Assembly (NCBI GenBank): GCA_025331125.1
Contig: JAOALB010000001.1
Span: 1,263,754-1,327,753, forward strand
DNA: 64,000 nucleotides
Direction: 5' to 3'
From: Mycogone perniciosa
Taxonomy: Eukaryota; Ascomycota; Sordariomycetes; Hypocreales; Hypocreaceae
This document shows positions 45,741-55,404 of this stretch, piece by piece; within the stretch, counting starts at the first letter, position 1, and each line of letters starts with the position of its first letter. The notes beneath the pieces are model-generated. The model saw only the letters and a list, made by a program, of their open reading frames with translations, was not told the DNA's origin and ran no database searches. The position numbers and the translations under genes are program-made.

Positions 45741-46577
45741 ATCATTACCTCAATTCGGACTGACTCGTCTTTGGAGACACGGCTAACTGCTGTCCCACTC
45801 GCATTCACTCCTGAAGCTAATGGTAGAAAGGTGTTGATGGATGATAATGATGACAGTGATGTTGGTAGCGGCGACAACGGTATTCATAAATGTCCGAGTT
45901 GTCTACGATGGGCAATTATTGTACACAAAGGCAATGCCTGCCAACTCGTTAAAGAAACGCCCATGCCATCACGCCGTCCATCTGTGTCCCAATATCTTGA
46001 TAATGCAGGTAAGAACACACGCATCGCCACTCAGGTACAGCAGCCATGAGCAGCAACGAGAATTTCTACATCCATCGAAACCTGGATGTCACAGGCATTG
46101 GGAACGTGAGATATAACATGCTCCGAGGAGATGAACAATATGGCCTTTTCACCCCACGGTCCAGATCCATCACCATGAACGCCAACGATACGGCCAGTAC
46201 CTTAGGTCTTGCCAACTGATACGCGCTGCTCGGTCATAGGAATTACTCGGGACTGAAGAGAAGCGCCGAATCATGCAAGAAGGGGGGTGTGAACAAGATC
46301 CAAGATGCCACCCATGCTCGGAGTGAGCATGCCGCGAGGCGTCCATGTCACACTCTCAACTCCATGCTGGCAAGATGGGGGCGGTGATTTGTCCACCACC
46401 AGTGCGTTGTGACCGAGTACAGGGTTGCAATAAGCAGGCTATTGATGTGTCAGGCGTGGACATGGTGATCTGGAAGCTTCTCGGGCCTCGACCGCAGAGT
46501 GTGGGCAGAGAGGAAGGTGTTGGATGAATATGGCCGAACATTTAGTGACTGGAAGCCTCGTACCCGGGCCCGCCAAG

Positions 46578-46586
46578 TATATAAAG
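46578..46586 (+). promoter_or_regulatory. TATA box of the orphan gene at 46740
   Basis: TATATAAAG about 160 bp before the start codon, followed by a long C/T-rich leader (TTTTCTTTCCATCCACCCATC). Typical fungal core promoter layout. Confidence 0.6.
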
Positions 46587-46739
46587 GCAACATCTCACCC
46601 TTTCTGGATGCATGAGACCCTTCCATCTTTTCTTTCCATCCACCCATCCTCTTCCTTTCACCAGCATCCAACACCTCCTTATTCTAATCACCTTGCTCAA
46701 GGGTCTGACTGCCATTGCTCTGGTGAGCTGTCTGCAATA

Positions 46740-47747
46740 ATGCCAAAGGTAGACACAATTGTTCTACCTACACATCATACCTATCTCTGGCCAGATAGTT
46801 CCTCTGTCACATACCGCATGTCGGCCGTAGAAAGGCGTTGGCGTGGCGAGCAAGTGAACGGCGTTTACGGACATTCGAGTTATTCGCGTCAAGATTCCCA
46901 GTCCCACGTGGTGTCGCCAACTCCGGTGATTGAGCCAAAGACCGAGCCGAGTGAGGACAACGACGTTGTGCAAGCGATCGCAGATGATGCATCAACTGAG
47001 CGTAAGTTACTTCTCAGTTGATACACCACGACACTTGGCCGTCGATGACATTGAATCTGACCTTGTGTTGGCTACGTTAGATGCGCATTCAGAGATATAT
47101 GATCACCACGATGAAATCATTGCCGAGAATAACACCTCCCTGCAGACAGTGGATGGTGCTTTTTCCCAAGGTAAGCTGCCTCGCATCTGATCACATCGTT
47201 GTTATCGATAATTTCTTACATTTCACAGACAATATGAGGATAGCTGGTAAACTCGAACGCAATGGCGATGCATTGGCAGCTGCAGTATCAGAAGGTAGCA
47301 GACACCTTAGCTTCTGTTTGATCCTCCTCAAAGCTGGTTCGCTGACATTGATGATCCAAAGCCTCTATATCCGATGATCCTCGCGCGCAATCTGAGGCTA
47401 TTGACCGACATGACCCTCAGCAACGACGCTCTGAAGACGTGGCAGAAAATGCTGCAGTCAACCAACAGCAGAGTACATCACTCCGCGAATCTGCGCGGAG
47501 GAAGAAACGCGTGGTTGAACAGACTCCTCACTGCATGGTATTGAGAAAACGGCGCAGGCTAACTGGTCCCCAGGCACAATTAGTGCCGTATACGGCCAAG
47601 GAGAAGTGTGCCTCCGTCCCCAAGATTCTCTGTCCTGAAACGGTTCGGTGCGAAGGAGGAACTCTTCAGTTTGTAGCTAGCGTGGAGCTCCCCCTTGAGG
47701 TTATCCAAAGACTCGAACCCTCCTGGATGAGGCCAGGGAACTTGTGA
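46740..47747 (+). CDS. Orphan four-exon protein with basic nuclear-type region
   Basis: Exons 46740-47001, 47081-47170, 47229-47294 and 47362-47747; introns of 79, 58 and 67 bp, every one phase 1, giving 267 residues. No family is recognised. The first part holds PKTEPSEDNDVVQ (a SUMO-like psi-K-x-E context), the middle short exons are acidic (DHHDEIIAEN, KLERNGDALAA), and exon 4 has RRKKRVVEQTPH and LRKRRRLTGPQ, likely nuclear signals, then a Cys-containing end. The exact frame fit of three introns supports a real gene. Its acidic-then-basic plan with short phase-1 exons resembles the gene at 21764. Function not known. Confidence 0.65.
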
Positions 47748-49068
47748 TTCGAGAGTTCGGTAAGGAATCTTGGGAGCTCCGAGATACATCTGCTTTTTTG
47801 TAGCTATACACAGTTTATGCATGTACCACCAAAATCGCCAGTACCCTGTCCCATCTGATTCTAAAATAATGATATAATAATGTGACATCTTCAAGACCTC
47901 CTTCTTGTTCTATTGAGCTTTTGCGCATGTTCTATATCCGAGGGCGACCATAGCATGATTTCATTTCCATCAGATCTGACATATCGGTCCATCACTGCTC
48001 TCGATTGTTAAATTTGGAGCACTGTCGCTAAGTGCCAGACTCAACACTTAAATTACGTAGCACTTGCAGTAGTACCTCATATGTGGCACATTTCGGCACT
48101 GCGCTTACAGCTAAATTTAACAGCCACTGCTGTGAGCCAGATCTTCCCCTGGTTGCCACCTAATACATAAAGTGTAACAGCTTTGCGTAATCTTTAGTCC
48201 ATTGTAGGGCACTTCTACCTTGGAGCACATATCCATTATTTACAATGATTCTGTTTACATATGAAAACCTTGTTAAATGCTTAACCAAGTATTTTGCGGA
48301 AGTAGTCGGAGCATGGCGTAAACGCTGGCGGTTTTTAATACTAAGCTACTCTGCAATGATATGGCTAAGTACTATGATTATTTACTACCATCACAGCAAG
48401 TCACGACTTGTATGTGCTTTATTCTCTATTACTAACGTTGCGGAACAGAAAATTCCATGTGTGAACGGTTCAGCAACGGGCGCACTGACTTCCTTTCTTT
48501 AAAATAAATATATTACTTATTGGTTACTTTTAAAGTTAGCTATAGCATTCTAGGGTTTAATTTAGATATTTAATTCAGGATTTTTATTTTCGAAATTAGC
48601 GTGGCGGCTGCGGAGTACTTTCTGAAGCTTACGTTTATTAATTTTAATGCAGGTGTTTTAAGTAAACTTTAGAATGGGACTCAGCACTTAAGGTTGGGGC
48701 TATACCTTGAGATGAAACGCTTTGGGATAGGACCATTAGGCTTGCGGGTGGGACATTTTAGGATGGTAATGTATTTTAGGATGGGACACGGCGCTTAATT
48801 ATCAATGTAGCTTTAGGCATGGCGCTCAAAACTTTTCTAGCACATAGCGCTTAAATGTTGGGCTTTCAGGATGAGACCTCAGGGCTTTAGGGTAGTACTC
48901 TTTAGGATGCCAGCGCCCAGAGTGGGGCAACACCGGATAGCCGGGGCTTTTAGTTAATGCGTGTGGTCTCATTCAGAAAGTTATCCACTATACCTTACCG
49001 TGCCCCGCACTGTTTTGTAGCTCTCGTAAAACAGAAAAAAATCTAAAATTCGGCAGCACTTAATGCAA
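47748..49068. other. AT-rich repetitive spacer, 1.3 kb
   Basis: No supported gene; an 85-codon ORF at 48245-48502 is AT-rich with no family. The part 48660-48960 is internally repetitive. Looks like old, decayed transposon or satellite-like sequence. Confidence 0.5.
48660..48960. repeat. Degenerate repeats of TTTAGGATGGGAC / GGCGCTTAA type
   Basis: TTTAGGATGG-like units recur (near 48755, 48773 and 48901, with variants GAATGGGAC and CAGGATGAGAC), each often followed by a CRGCGCTTAA or CAGCACTTAA unit (near 48682, 48790, 48845). Related CACTTAAATTACGTAGCACTT sits at 48043-48063. Irregular spacing and heavy divergence; could be an eroded satellite or element end. Confidence 0.45.
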
Positions 49069-50049
49069 CTATGGTACACTGTGCAAGCGCTCCCTGACCC
49101 TCTCACTGACCCCCCACACTTCGGATAAGCGACCTGAATTCCCAGCAGCAGCAGCATCTTCAGCAAAGCCCGACATGTCCCTGCATACGCTAATAGACCG
49201 CTGGGACATGTCCTTCAAGATCGTTGTCGCGAGTTGCTTAAGAGTCTTATCATCGGTTCGTGACTTATTCTTCCTATCGGACAATCATTTAGCACACGCG
49301 AAGACTGGTCCTGGTAGACCTACATACACAATTGCCTCAGCTGCATCAGAATATATAAGTAGCAAGAAAACGGACGGCCCAGCTAGCGTTTTCCAACGGA
49401 CGCCAATCCTTTTCCGTTCCTTCAATTGACTCTTAATCTGGCCAGGGCCCATATTACTTTCCATGGCTTGGATGTATGCCTCAATCGCAACAGTAGCATC
49501 CCCACGGCCGGACTCGCCTTGAAATAAACCTCTTTCCCTTTGTGCCTTAATCTTGTCCTCGAGGCGTTCGAAAAAGTTGACAAGCTGGACGTAGCCGAAC
49601 CTTGATGGCACTCTTATGCCTCTTGGGTTCGTAATAGTGTTATCTAGGATTTTAAGCGCAGATTTGATGTTTAATTCCGATATTGGTGTGCTCGCATCTA
49701 GTGTGGTGTTTTGGAGCAACGAAATCCAGCCGACGAGAGCTGCCTCGCAGTTCGCAATGAAGAATTCGTCCGCATTTGGTCTGATGAGCGTGGATGAGAG
49801 GGATAACATCTGTTCTAGTGTCCACTTCCTCTTTGGCCGCTTTTTAGCGACACTTCGGATGGGGCTTCGTTTCTTTCCTGATTGCCATGACATTTGTTGA
49901 AAGGCCCGACAAAGGGTAGCTTGACTGGGATGGTCGGCTATAACTGGGATTTTTTCCTGAAATCCCCTGTAGTTATCCACTTCATCACCGGCTGGCGGAA
50001 ACTTCACGTTGTTCATAGGTGTCCCCTGTGAGTGATTCCGTTGGTTCAT
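49069..50049 (-). CDS. Orphan protein, 308 residues, one intron hiding a stop codon
   Basis: Complement of 49328-50049 joined to 49069-49273. The unspliced frame stops at TGA (49285-49287), but a 54-bp intron (49274-49327) with a perfect GTATGT donor, GCTAAAT branch-like site and TAG acceptor removes it and keeps the frame. No family recognised. An Arg/Lys stretch SVAKKRPKRKWTLEQ (about 66-80) precedes a helical region; then KERKRIGVRWKTLAGPSVF and LLLIYSDAAEAIV. The tail is helical with an alanine run. The wording recalls lineage-specific fungal families in accessory regions, which is only an impression. LTR 50640 lies 590 bp upstream. Confidence 0.6.
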
Positions 50050-50639
50050 ATTTGTAGATGTTCTCGATAGGTTTATAGAGATAAAAAAACGACATTAATG
50101 CAGGGCCAATTTTGTCTAAAGAAAAGGTTGTTAGGTGATCTATACTCATGGCCGACTGGGTTTTATTTATATTGAACCATCTAATTTTAGGTTACACACA
50201 CTCCGAACAAAATAAAATATTAAATTTAATGCCTAAGGAACCACCACTGAGAGGCATGTGTTACACTCTAATTCTGTATTGCTTTTTATGTGATTTTTAT
50301 GTTTAATTGGCCTCTTTTCAGCCCCTTTAATAATTCTGTATATTTAAACAAGCTGTTGGATTCACGGGAGAGGCAATTACAGCACGGAGGGGTCAATGTA
50401 GTGTATTCGTGATGATTGATGATGGAGTGTGTTCTGCCTCCAATTGGGAAGTGTTCTGTTCCTCTAGCCCCTTTCTTATGTGGGTCGTTTTCCTGTCAAT
50501 GGCAATATGAGCCACACTATCAGCTACAATTGCTTAGGTGTATACTTCACTTTTACTGGCTTAATACAACTGTTTGAAAATATCATACAATAATAGTCAG
50601 AACTCTAAGCACAATCAAGCCTGAGATATTAAAGTGTAA
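50050..50639. other. AT-rich spacer before the LTR
   Basis: No ORF of note; strongly AT-rich, as in decayed, possibly RIP-affected, DNA. Ends at the first base of the LTR. Confidence 0.45.
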
Positions 50640-50924
50640 TGTCACGATCCGACCAGGTCGAGGACCAGGTCACGGGAGTACGGAAGAACATCGGATGTCC
50701 TGACCAATCAGAAGGAAGTGATCACTGCACTAAGAGTGATCACTCAGACGCTCACTACGCTGAGAGCTGTGATCACTTACACGCTCACTACTGAACATCA
50801 GTGATCACTACGTATCTCCTTTGTATATAAGACTGGATAAGTCACAGTCATTTAGTATAGTTACTTAGACAGTCGTTAACACAACAATTCATCTACATTC
50901 ACCGGAATCACCAGAATTGTGACA
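50640..50924 (+). repeat. Solo LTR, 285 bp
   Basis: Begins TGTCACGATCCGACC and ends CAGAATTGTGACA, giving 5'-TG...CA-3' ends inside an inverted TGTCAC/GTGACA. The interior has four copies of GTGATCACT with ACGCTCACTAC between them, a TATATAAGACTGG box (near 50824) that could be the promoter TATA, and the GTCGTTAACACAACAATTC end. It matches 1-264 in inverse orientation. Flanks TGTAA and ATGTT do not form a clear target duplication. No internal domain adjoins, so it is a solo LTR of a retrotransposon. Confidence 0.75.
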
Positions 50925-51056
50925 ATGTTATCATTGCTCAGTATTCGCCCTGACCTCTCTGCTAACATAACCCAGCACGCCTCGGTTTGACTGTTAGGAA
51001 TCAGCCTGGATGGTTACATGTAAGTAAAGACATCAAGACTAACCATAGCCCGGGCC

Positions 51057-52597
51057 TTACAGCTTTCTCACACATTCAAAATCATTTATGGTAAACCCAA
51101 AATCCAGTACAGTTGTACTCGCCTCACTCGTTCCCCAGGTCGGGTTCCTCAGCGGGACGCATACTTCCGCCTCACCTTCAACCCAGGCTAAGACACTATC
51201 CACTGCTTCTTGAGGCGAGTTCCTATGCTCGAGCAGGAATGCCAGGATCTGCGCCGGGCTGAACATCATTTCAGGCACTCGGTCAGCAAAGCTCCCTGCC
51301 AATTTCTCAATGACATGGCTACCATCCCGGCCAGCCTTTCCAGCTTCGACCTCGCTCATCGTGGGCCTATAGATGAAGCGGAACAGCTTCTCTAACATGT
51401 CTCGACTGGCAAACCCGAATTCGATCTTCTTGTCTACCCGACCTGGTCGAATAAGAGCTTCATCAAGATGGTCAATGTGGTTCGTCGTCATAATCAGAAC
51501 GCGGCCTTCTTGGGAAGCTACACCATCCATTGCATTAAGAAGGCCAGAAAGTGTTACAGACCCAGGTTTAAGCTGTTGATCTGTTTCACTGACCTTTTCA
51601 TCCACACGGCTTCGTGTAGTCTCAATTGCATCAACATCTTCTAGTAAGATGATGCATCGTGAGGGAAGTTTCCGAAGTAGCTTGTCAAGAGTTGCGTTGT
51701 TCACAGCAGCCAAGTTCAGAACATAAATATCGAGGTCAAAATACCCAGCGACTGCAAAGCAAAGGCTCGATTTGCCGGTCCCCGGCCGACCATGTAGTAA
51801 ATAGCCACGCCGATATGGCAGACCACGGTCGGCGTACCAGCTCCGCGCTTTAGGGTCGAGATACTCTTCGACATCTTTCAGGAAGTCCTTTTTGACGTGT
51901 TCAGGTAGAACAATGGTGTCCATATGTCTTCGATCCCGAGTTATGGCAAGATTCCAGCCATCTCGATTCTCGTAGACTGCGGTTTTTCCTAGGGTTTTCT
52001 CCTCATATAAAGTCTTGCATTCGTTGAGGAGCTCCTTTAGTATTCCTGGAGATGTTCCGAAACAGGTAATCGAAAGTTTCTCATCCCGCCACGATCTGGT
52101 CTCCTCCGAGCGCACGCGGAGAAGCTTGCCCTTATACCAGAAAAATTTCTTCGTGTTCCATGGCATGTACTGCAAAGCCTTCTTTGTTGGTCGGCCCTGC
52201 GCAGATCTCCCAGATTCTTTACCCAGCGCCACAAGGGTCGATCGGGTGCGTGTTGCAAAAGCCTGAGATTGAATCCAGCTGTAAAGCATGTCGTGTGTCT
52301 CGTCTCTACCGGATATATGAAACGTGAACGCTGCGAACAGTCAGGGCTATGAATGGAAGAGTATATTGAAGAATCGGACGAACTGAGGTAATCTTCCATA
52401 ATACGCATGATATGTTTGTGGGCGAACTTGAGCAGAAAGGCGATCAAGCCACAGGTGCAGAGCAGTTGAGCGCCGACATGAAGGTTACCGGACGTTAGAG
52501 GATGAATGTAGCTCAACGCAACACCCAGGCCAGGGAAGAAAGTGTCCAAGAAGGACACCTGAGAATAAATGGTACCGAAGACGTTATGGGATGCCAT
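51057..52597 (-). CDS. BCS1-like AAA ATPase
   Basis: Complement of about 52384-52597 joined to 51057-52330, giving 495 residues with a 53-bp intron (52331-52383, GTTCGT donor, CTGAC branch, GCAG acceptor). A donor at 52404 (GTATTA) also fits the frame and gives 488 residues. A hydrophobic N-terminal span (AQLLCTCGLIAFLLKF) precedes the BCS1_N region (FTFHISGRDETHDMLYSWI and a Lys/Arg-rich strand). The AAA core has Walker A GRPGTGKS (about 252-259), Walker B CIILLEDVD (about 297-305), MTTNHIDHLDEALIRPGR and the arginine-finger region. True Bcs1 inserts the Rieske protein into complex III; moulds have many extra BCS1-like paralogs in accessory regions, and this is one of them. Function not known. 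Confidence 0.85.
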
Positions 52598-53447
52598 ATT
52601 TGGTTCTGTATTGATGTCTCTAGACTCAAGCTGAGGTTGACTGGAAGTCAGATGTTTGGTGTATAGGCCACTGATGGGACAAAAATGAAGGTGGGAGTGA
52701 AATTACTGAAAAGATAGATGTGCTAGCTGTTATCTCTCTCCACGAAGATGAGATGAAGACATGAATGCAGGATGTGCCCTGGAGCCAGTGGGCTTTATAG
52801 ACATCCAAGCCTTTCCATAGAAACGATACACTACTCTATTCTCCAACAGAGAAAACAAGACATTATTTCTCCCCCTGGCTAATCGAGTCGGGCAGACCGG
52901 CATACGCGAACCAAAGTGATGAGACCGTATCCCGCTCTTGATATGCAGTCGCGAAGCTATCCCTGCAAGCCATATGTACGATGGGATTACTTGCCAACGT
53001 GGATGCAGATGAAGATATGTGCTTTGCTTCGAAGGACTAACCTGTTTGCCTTAACTGCGACCGCGGAACGTGTTACCAACAGCGCCAATGTACTGAAATT
53101 AGAATTTATTGCAGGCTCTTTGGTACAAACCGTTTCTGTAGTCCTATTTCGTGCTGTCTTAACATACCTGTTGGATGCTCGTAAGCGTGGCTCGGCCCTC
53201 TGTGCCCGTCTGCTTCTCTCTTTTCCCCCCCTTTTCCATCCTTTTCTTTCTTTTTCCGTCCTTTCTGGTTGGTTGCTTATCTCACTCTCCCCGCTTTTGA
53301 TGCAACATACCTCGACGGGGAAAGGCTCCACACTTACTCCATTCCCGTCTATTTCCTTCTTCTTCGCTCCTTTCCCCTCTTTTTCGCTCCTTTTCCCTCT
53401 TTTTCTTTCCTTTCTTCCGACCAGCACCGCTCTTTTCTTCCTCAACA
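52598..53447. other. Intergenic with long pyrimidine tract
   Basis: The stretch 53210-53425 is strongly C/T-rich (for example TCCTTTTCTTTCTTTTTCCG), in two blocks of about 65 bp. This is a typical promoter feature of strongly expressed fungal genes and lies just before the start codon at 53448. No gene seen in between. Confidence 0.55.
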
Positions 53448-54070
53448 ATGCCACAGAAACCGATGTCAGTGCAAGAGATTGTCAACAAACTGGTTGATTT
53501 GTCAAAGGTCGTTAAGAATCGGATGGGTCTCAAACCGGCCGAGGAATCACGTGTTAACGCCGCCTTCTCCAGCCTGGCGTCCGAACGATGTGAGGGAAAG
53601 AGAAAGCCGTACCTGGAGTTTTTGCAACGAGTTCATAAGAAAATAGGCGGGTACGGTGTCGTCCTTGTCGCAGCTCTGGGACCAACCGCAGTGCTTTCTC
53701 TGAGGGATCGTGCCCGAGTAGATTTGGTTGTGCGGATTGAAGAACGAAAAAATGAAATCGTCAAAGGAGAGTTGGATGCAATTGCGAATAAATATGCTGA
53801 CAAACGTAAGATCTGTAGCTCACTATATCTCTACTGACCAGCTAATGATGAACAGATCTCCGTCGAAATGGTATGACGTCGATCCTATATACCGTGGATC
53901 TTTGTTCCTTCTTGGCCAAGTACAATGAGAGATACCACTCCCTCCGAGTCAACATGGGATTTGGAGAGAAAGATTCACCCTCAATAGAGATTTCGAATGA
54001 GATGCTGCAAGATCTATTGATACATACCATGGAGAAAAACAACCAGAGGATCAGCTCGGGGGGAACTTAG
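53448..54070 (+). CDS. Orphan protein of 190 residues
   Basis: Exons 53448-53805 and 53856-54070, with a 50-bp intron (GTAAGA...ACAG, phase 1). Starts MPQKPMSVQEIVNKLVDLSK. Mostly helical; RKPYLEFLQRVHKKIGGYG, then a short hydrophobic piece VVLVAALGPTAVLSL, then charged helices (RIEERKNEIVKGELDAIANK) and YTVDLCSFLAKYNERYHSL. No family recognised. A pyrimidine-rich tract just upstream points to active expression. Its stop codon overlaps, on the other strand, the stop of the possible gene at 54067-54545. Confidence 0.62.
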
Positions 54071-54545
54071 GATCGGGGCAAAATAAACCATACGGTGGGA
54101 CGACCGTATAGCATACAAGACTGGCCATCCAATATCTCTGCAAAGACAAATCCATCATGTCCGGGCCCTGTAGTGATCTTCACAGTCGCCTTTCCTCCGC
54201 CAGATATTTGCACATATCCAGACCCACTACCACGGTTCACCACCACTCCGCTAACATTTGGTGAGCATTCGTACTTAAAATCGTCGGCTGCCGTTGTCTC
54301 TTCAGCAGCAAGTTGCACGCCATCTTTCTCAGCTACCTGAATAGGATTTAGTGCACTGGCCAGTCAGAGGGTTGATATTGCGTACTATTCTTTCCGCCTC
54401 CTCTTTCAGAGTCTGCTTTGTGCTGTTGCTTCTCAACATTTTTATCGTGGACGGTGTAAGTTCTGATGTATGTTGCGGGGTCCAGTGGCTTGCGAAAACC
54501 AAAGGGCGCAGTGCGGAAGTCGGTTATCTTTTGAAGTATTAGCAT
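54067..54545 (-). CDS. Possible small protein, uncertain splice
   Basis: Two compatible minus-strand pieces: 54438-54545 (MLILQKITDFRTAPFGFRK...VHDKN) and 54067-54336 (VAEKDGVQLAAEE...GPGHDGFVF...RPTVWFILPRS). A 101-bp intron with a weak GTTGAG donor and TTCAG acceptor would join them in phase 0 to 125 residues. The second piece looks like a beta-rich domain (GKATVKITTGPG). No family recognised; it could also be a gene remnant. The stop overlaps that of the plus-strand gene. Confidence 0.33.
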
Positions 54546-55127
54546 GCGTTAGAATTGAAGACCAACGTCAACGAAGGGTTACCGACGGCAAGTCTAGGTT
54601 GACCAGTTCGATTTGTCGGTGGCAAGCTGATCGTCGTGTCCCGCAAAAACAGCTCCTGTTTTAAAACCGCAGACACAGCGTGCAAAAGACAGAATCAGAC
54701 AGACCATTACATTTAAAATGGCAGGAGTGGCATGATACGGAAAGTGTCTAACAGGAATTACGGCATGACGTATATCGCCTAAACCCTTCTCAAGAAATGA
54801 TTACAGTATCACGTGGCTACCACTGAGACGGCTTACCAGACAAGGCGGTCTGAAAAAATACTGAGCACTCTAAGCAAGAAGACAAAATTATCTGCTCACT
54901 AGACGAGGTTGTCACCCACATCAGCGTTGGACTTTTTATGTCACATAACTAGATGTGCCAAGTATTTTTCAGACCACTCGCCAGATTAAATTTTTCTATG
55001 GCTGCTCAAACACACCCATGACCCCGCAACCGATCACGTGCTGTCCATCATTCAGCCTAACACAGCCCCGTTGTTACCCAACTGCGTCAGCCCAAACCAA
55101 CGTGGCATCCAACTATCACGAACAGTT
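54546..55127. other. Intergenic, 0.58 kb
   Basis: AT-rich spacer upstream of the STAND-type N-terminal domain. Nothing recognised. Confidence 0.45.
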
Positions 55128-55391
55128 ATGGAAGGCCTTGGTGCGGCTGCGAGCGTGATTGCCGTCGTTGAGTTGTCTGTCAAAGTAGCCGCAGGATGCT
55201 CACAATACGTTACCGCCATCGAGAATGCCCGAGCCGATATCATCCGTCTCCAAGAAAAGGTCAAGAGTCTAGAAACAACCCTTCAGTATGCCAGGGTTCC
55301 TCGAGACGCGGACAAGTCGTGTGGCATTATTTCCTTCCCCTTGGTGGATTCCCCAGGCGGCTATGAGGCCTGCATTTCAGTTCCAACTTAA
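55128..55391 (+). pseudogene. Orphan N-terminal domain of a fungal STAND/NLR-like protein
   Basis: Starts MEGLGAAASVIAVVELSVKV and continues AAGCSQYVTAIENARADI and RLQEKVKSLETTLQ, the pattern of the helical N-terminal domain (Fungal_N / NACHT_N type) seen at the front of fungal NOD-like receptors and related STAND proteins. After about 60 residues the pattern ends and the frame stops at 55391. No NACHT/NB-ARC or repeat domain follows, because the FunK1 gene (minus) begins its 3' end at 55405. Probably the first exon of a receptor gene truncated by rearrangement; a free-standing small protein is also possible. Confidence 0.55.
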
Positions 55392-55404
55392 ACAGTTTTC
55401 CCAT

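Larger units (their letters stand above)
45381..46739. other. Intergenic, 1.36 kb
   Basis: 5' flank of the protease gene, followed by two related palindromes (45610-45625 and 45693-45718). ORFs between 45771 and 46116 have no family and are rejected. The promoter of the 46740 gene is at the right end. Confidence 0.5.

Noticed and set aside
48245..48502. 85-codon plus ORF with a hydrophobic stretch
   Set aside because: Located in AT-rich repetitive spacer, no family and no supporting signals.
49285..49287. Stop-codon readthrough or nonsense mutation in the orphan gene
   Set aside because: A consensus GTATGT...TAG intron spans the stop and keeps the frame.
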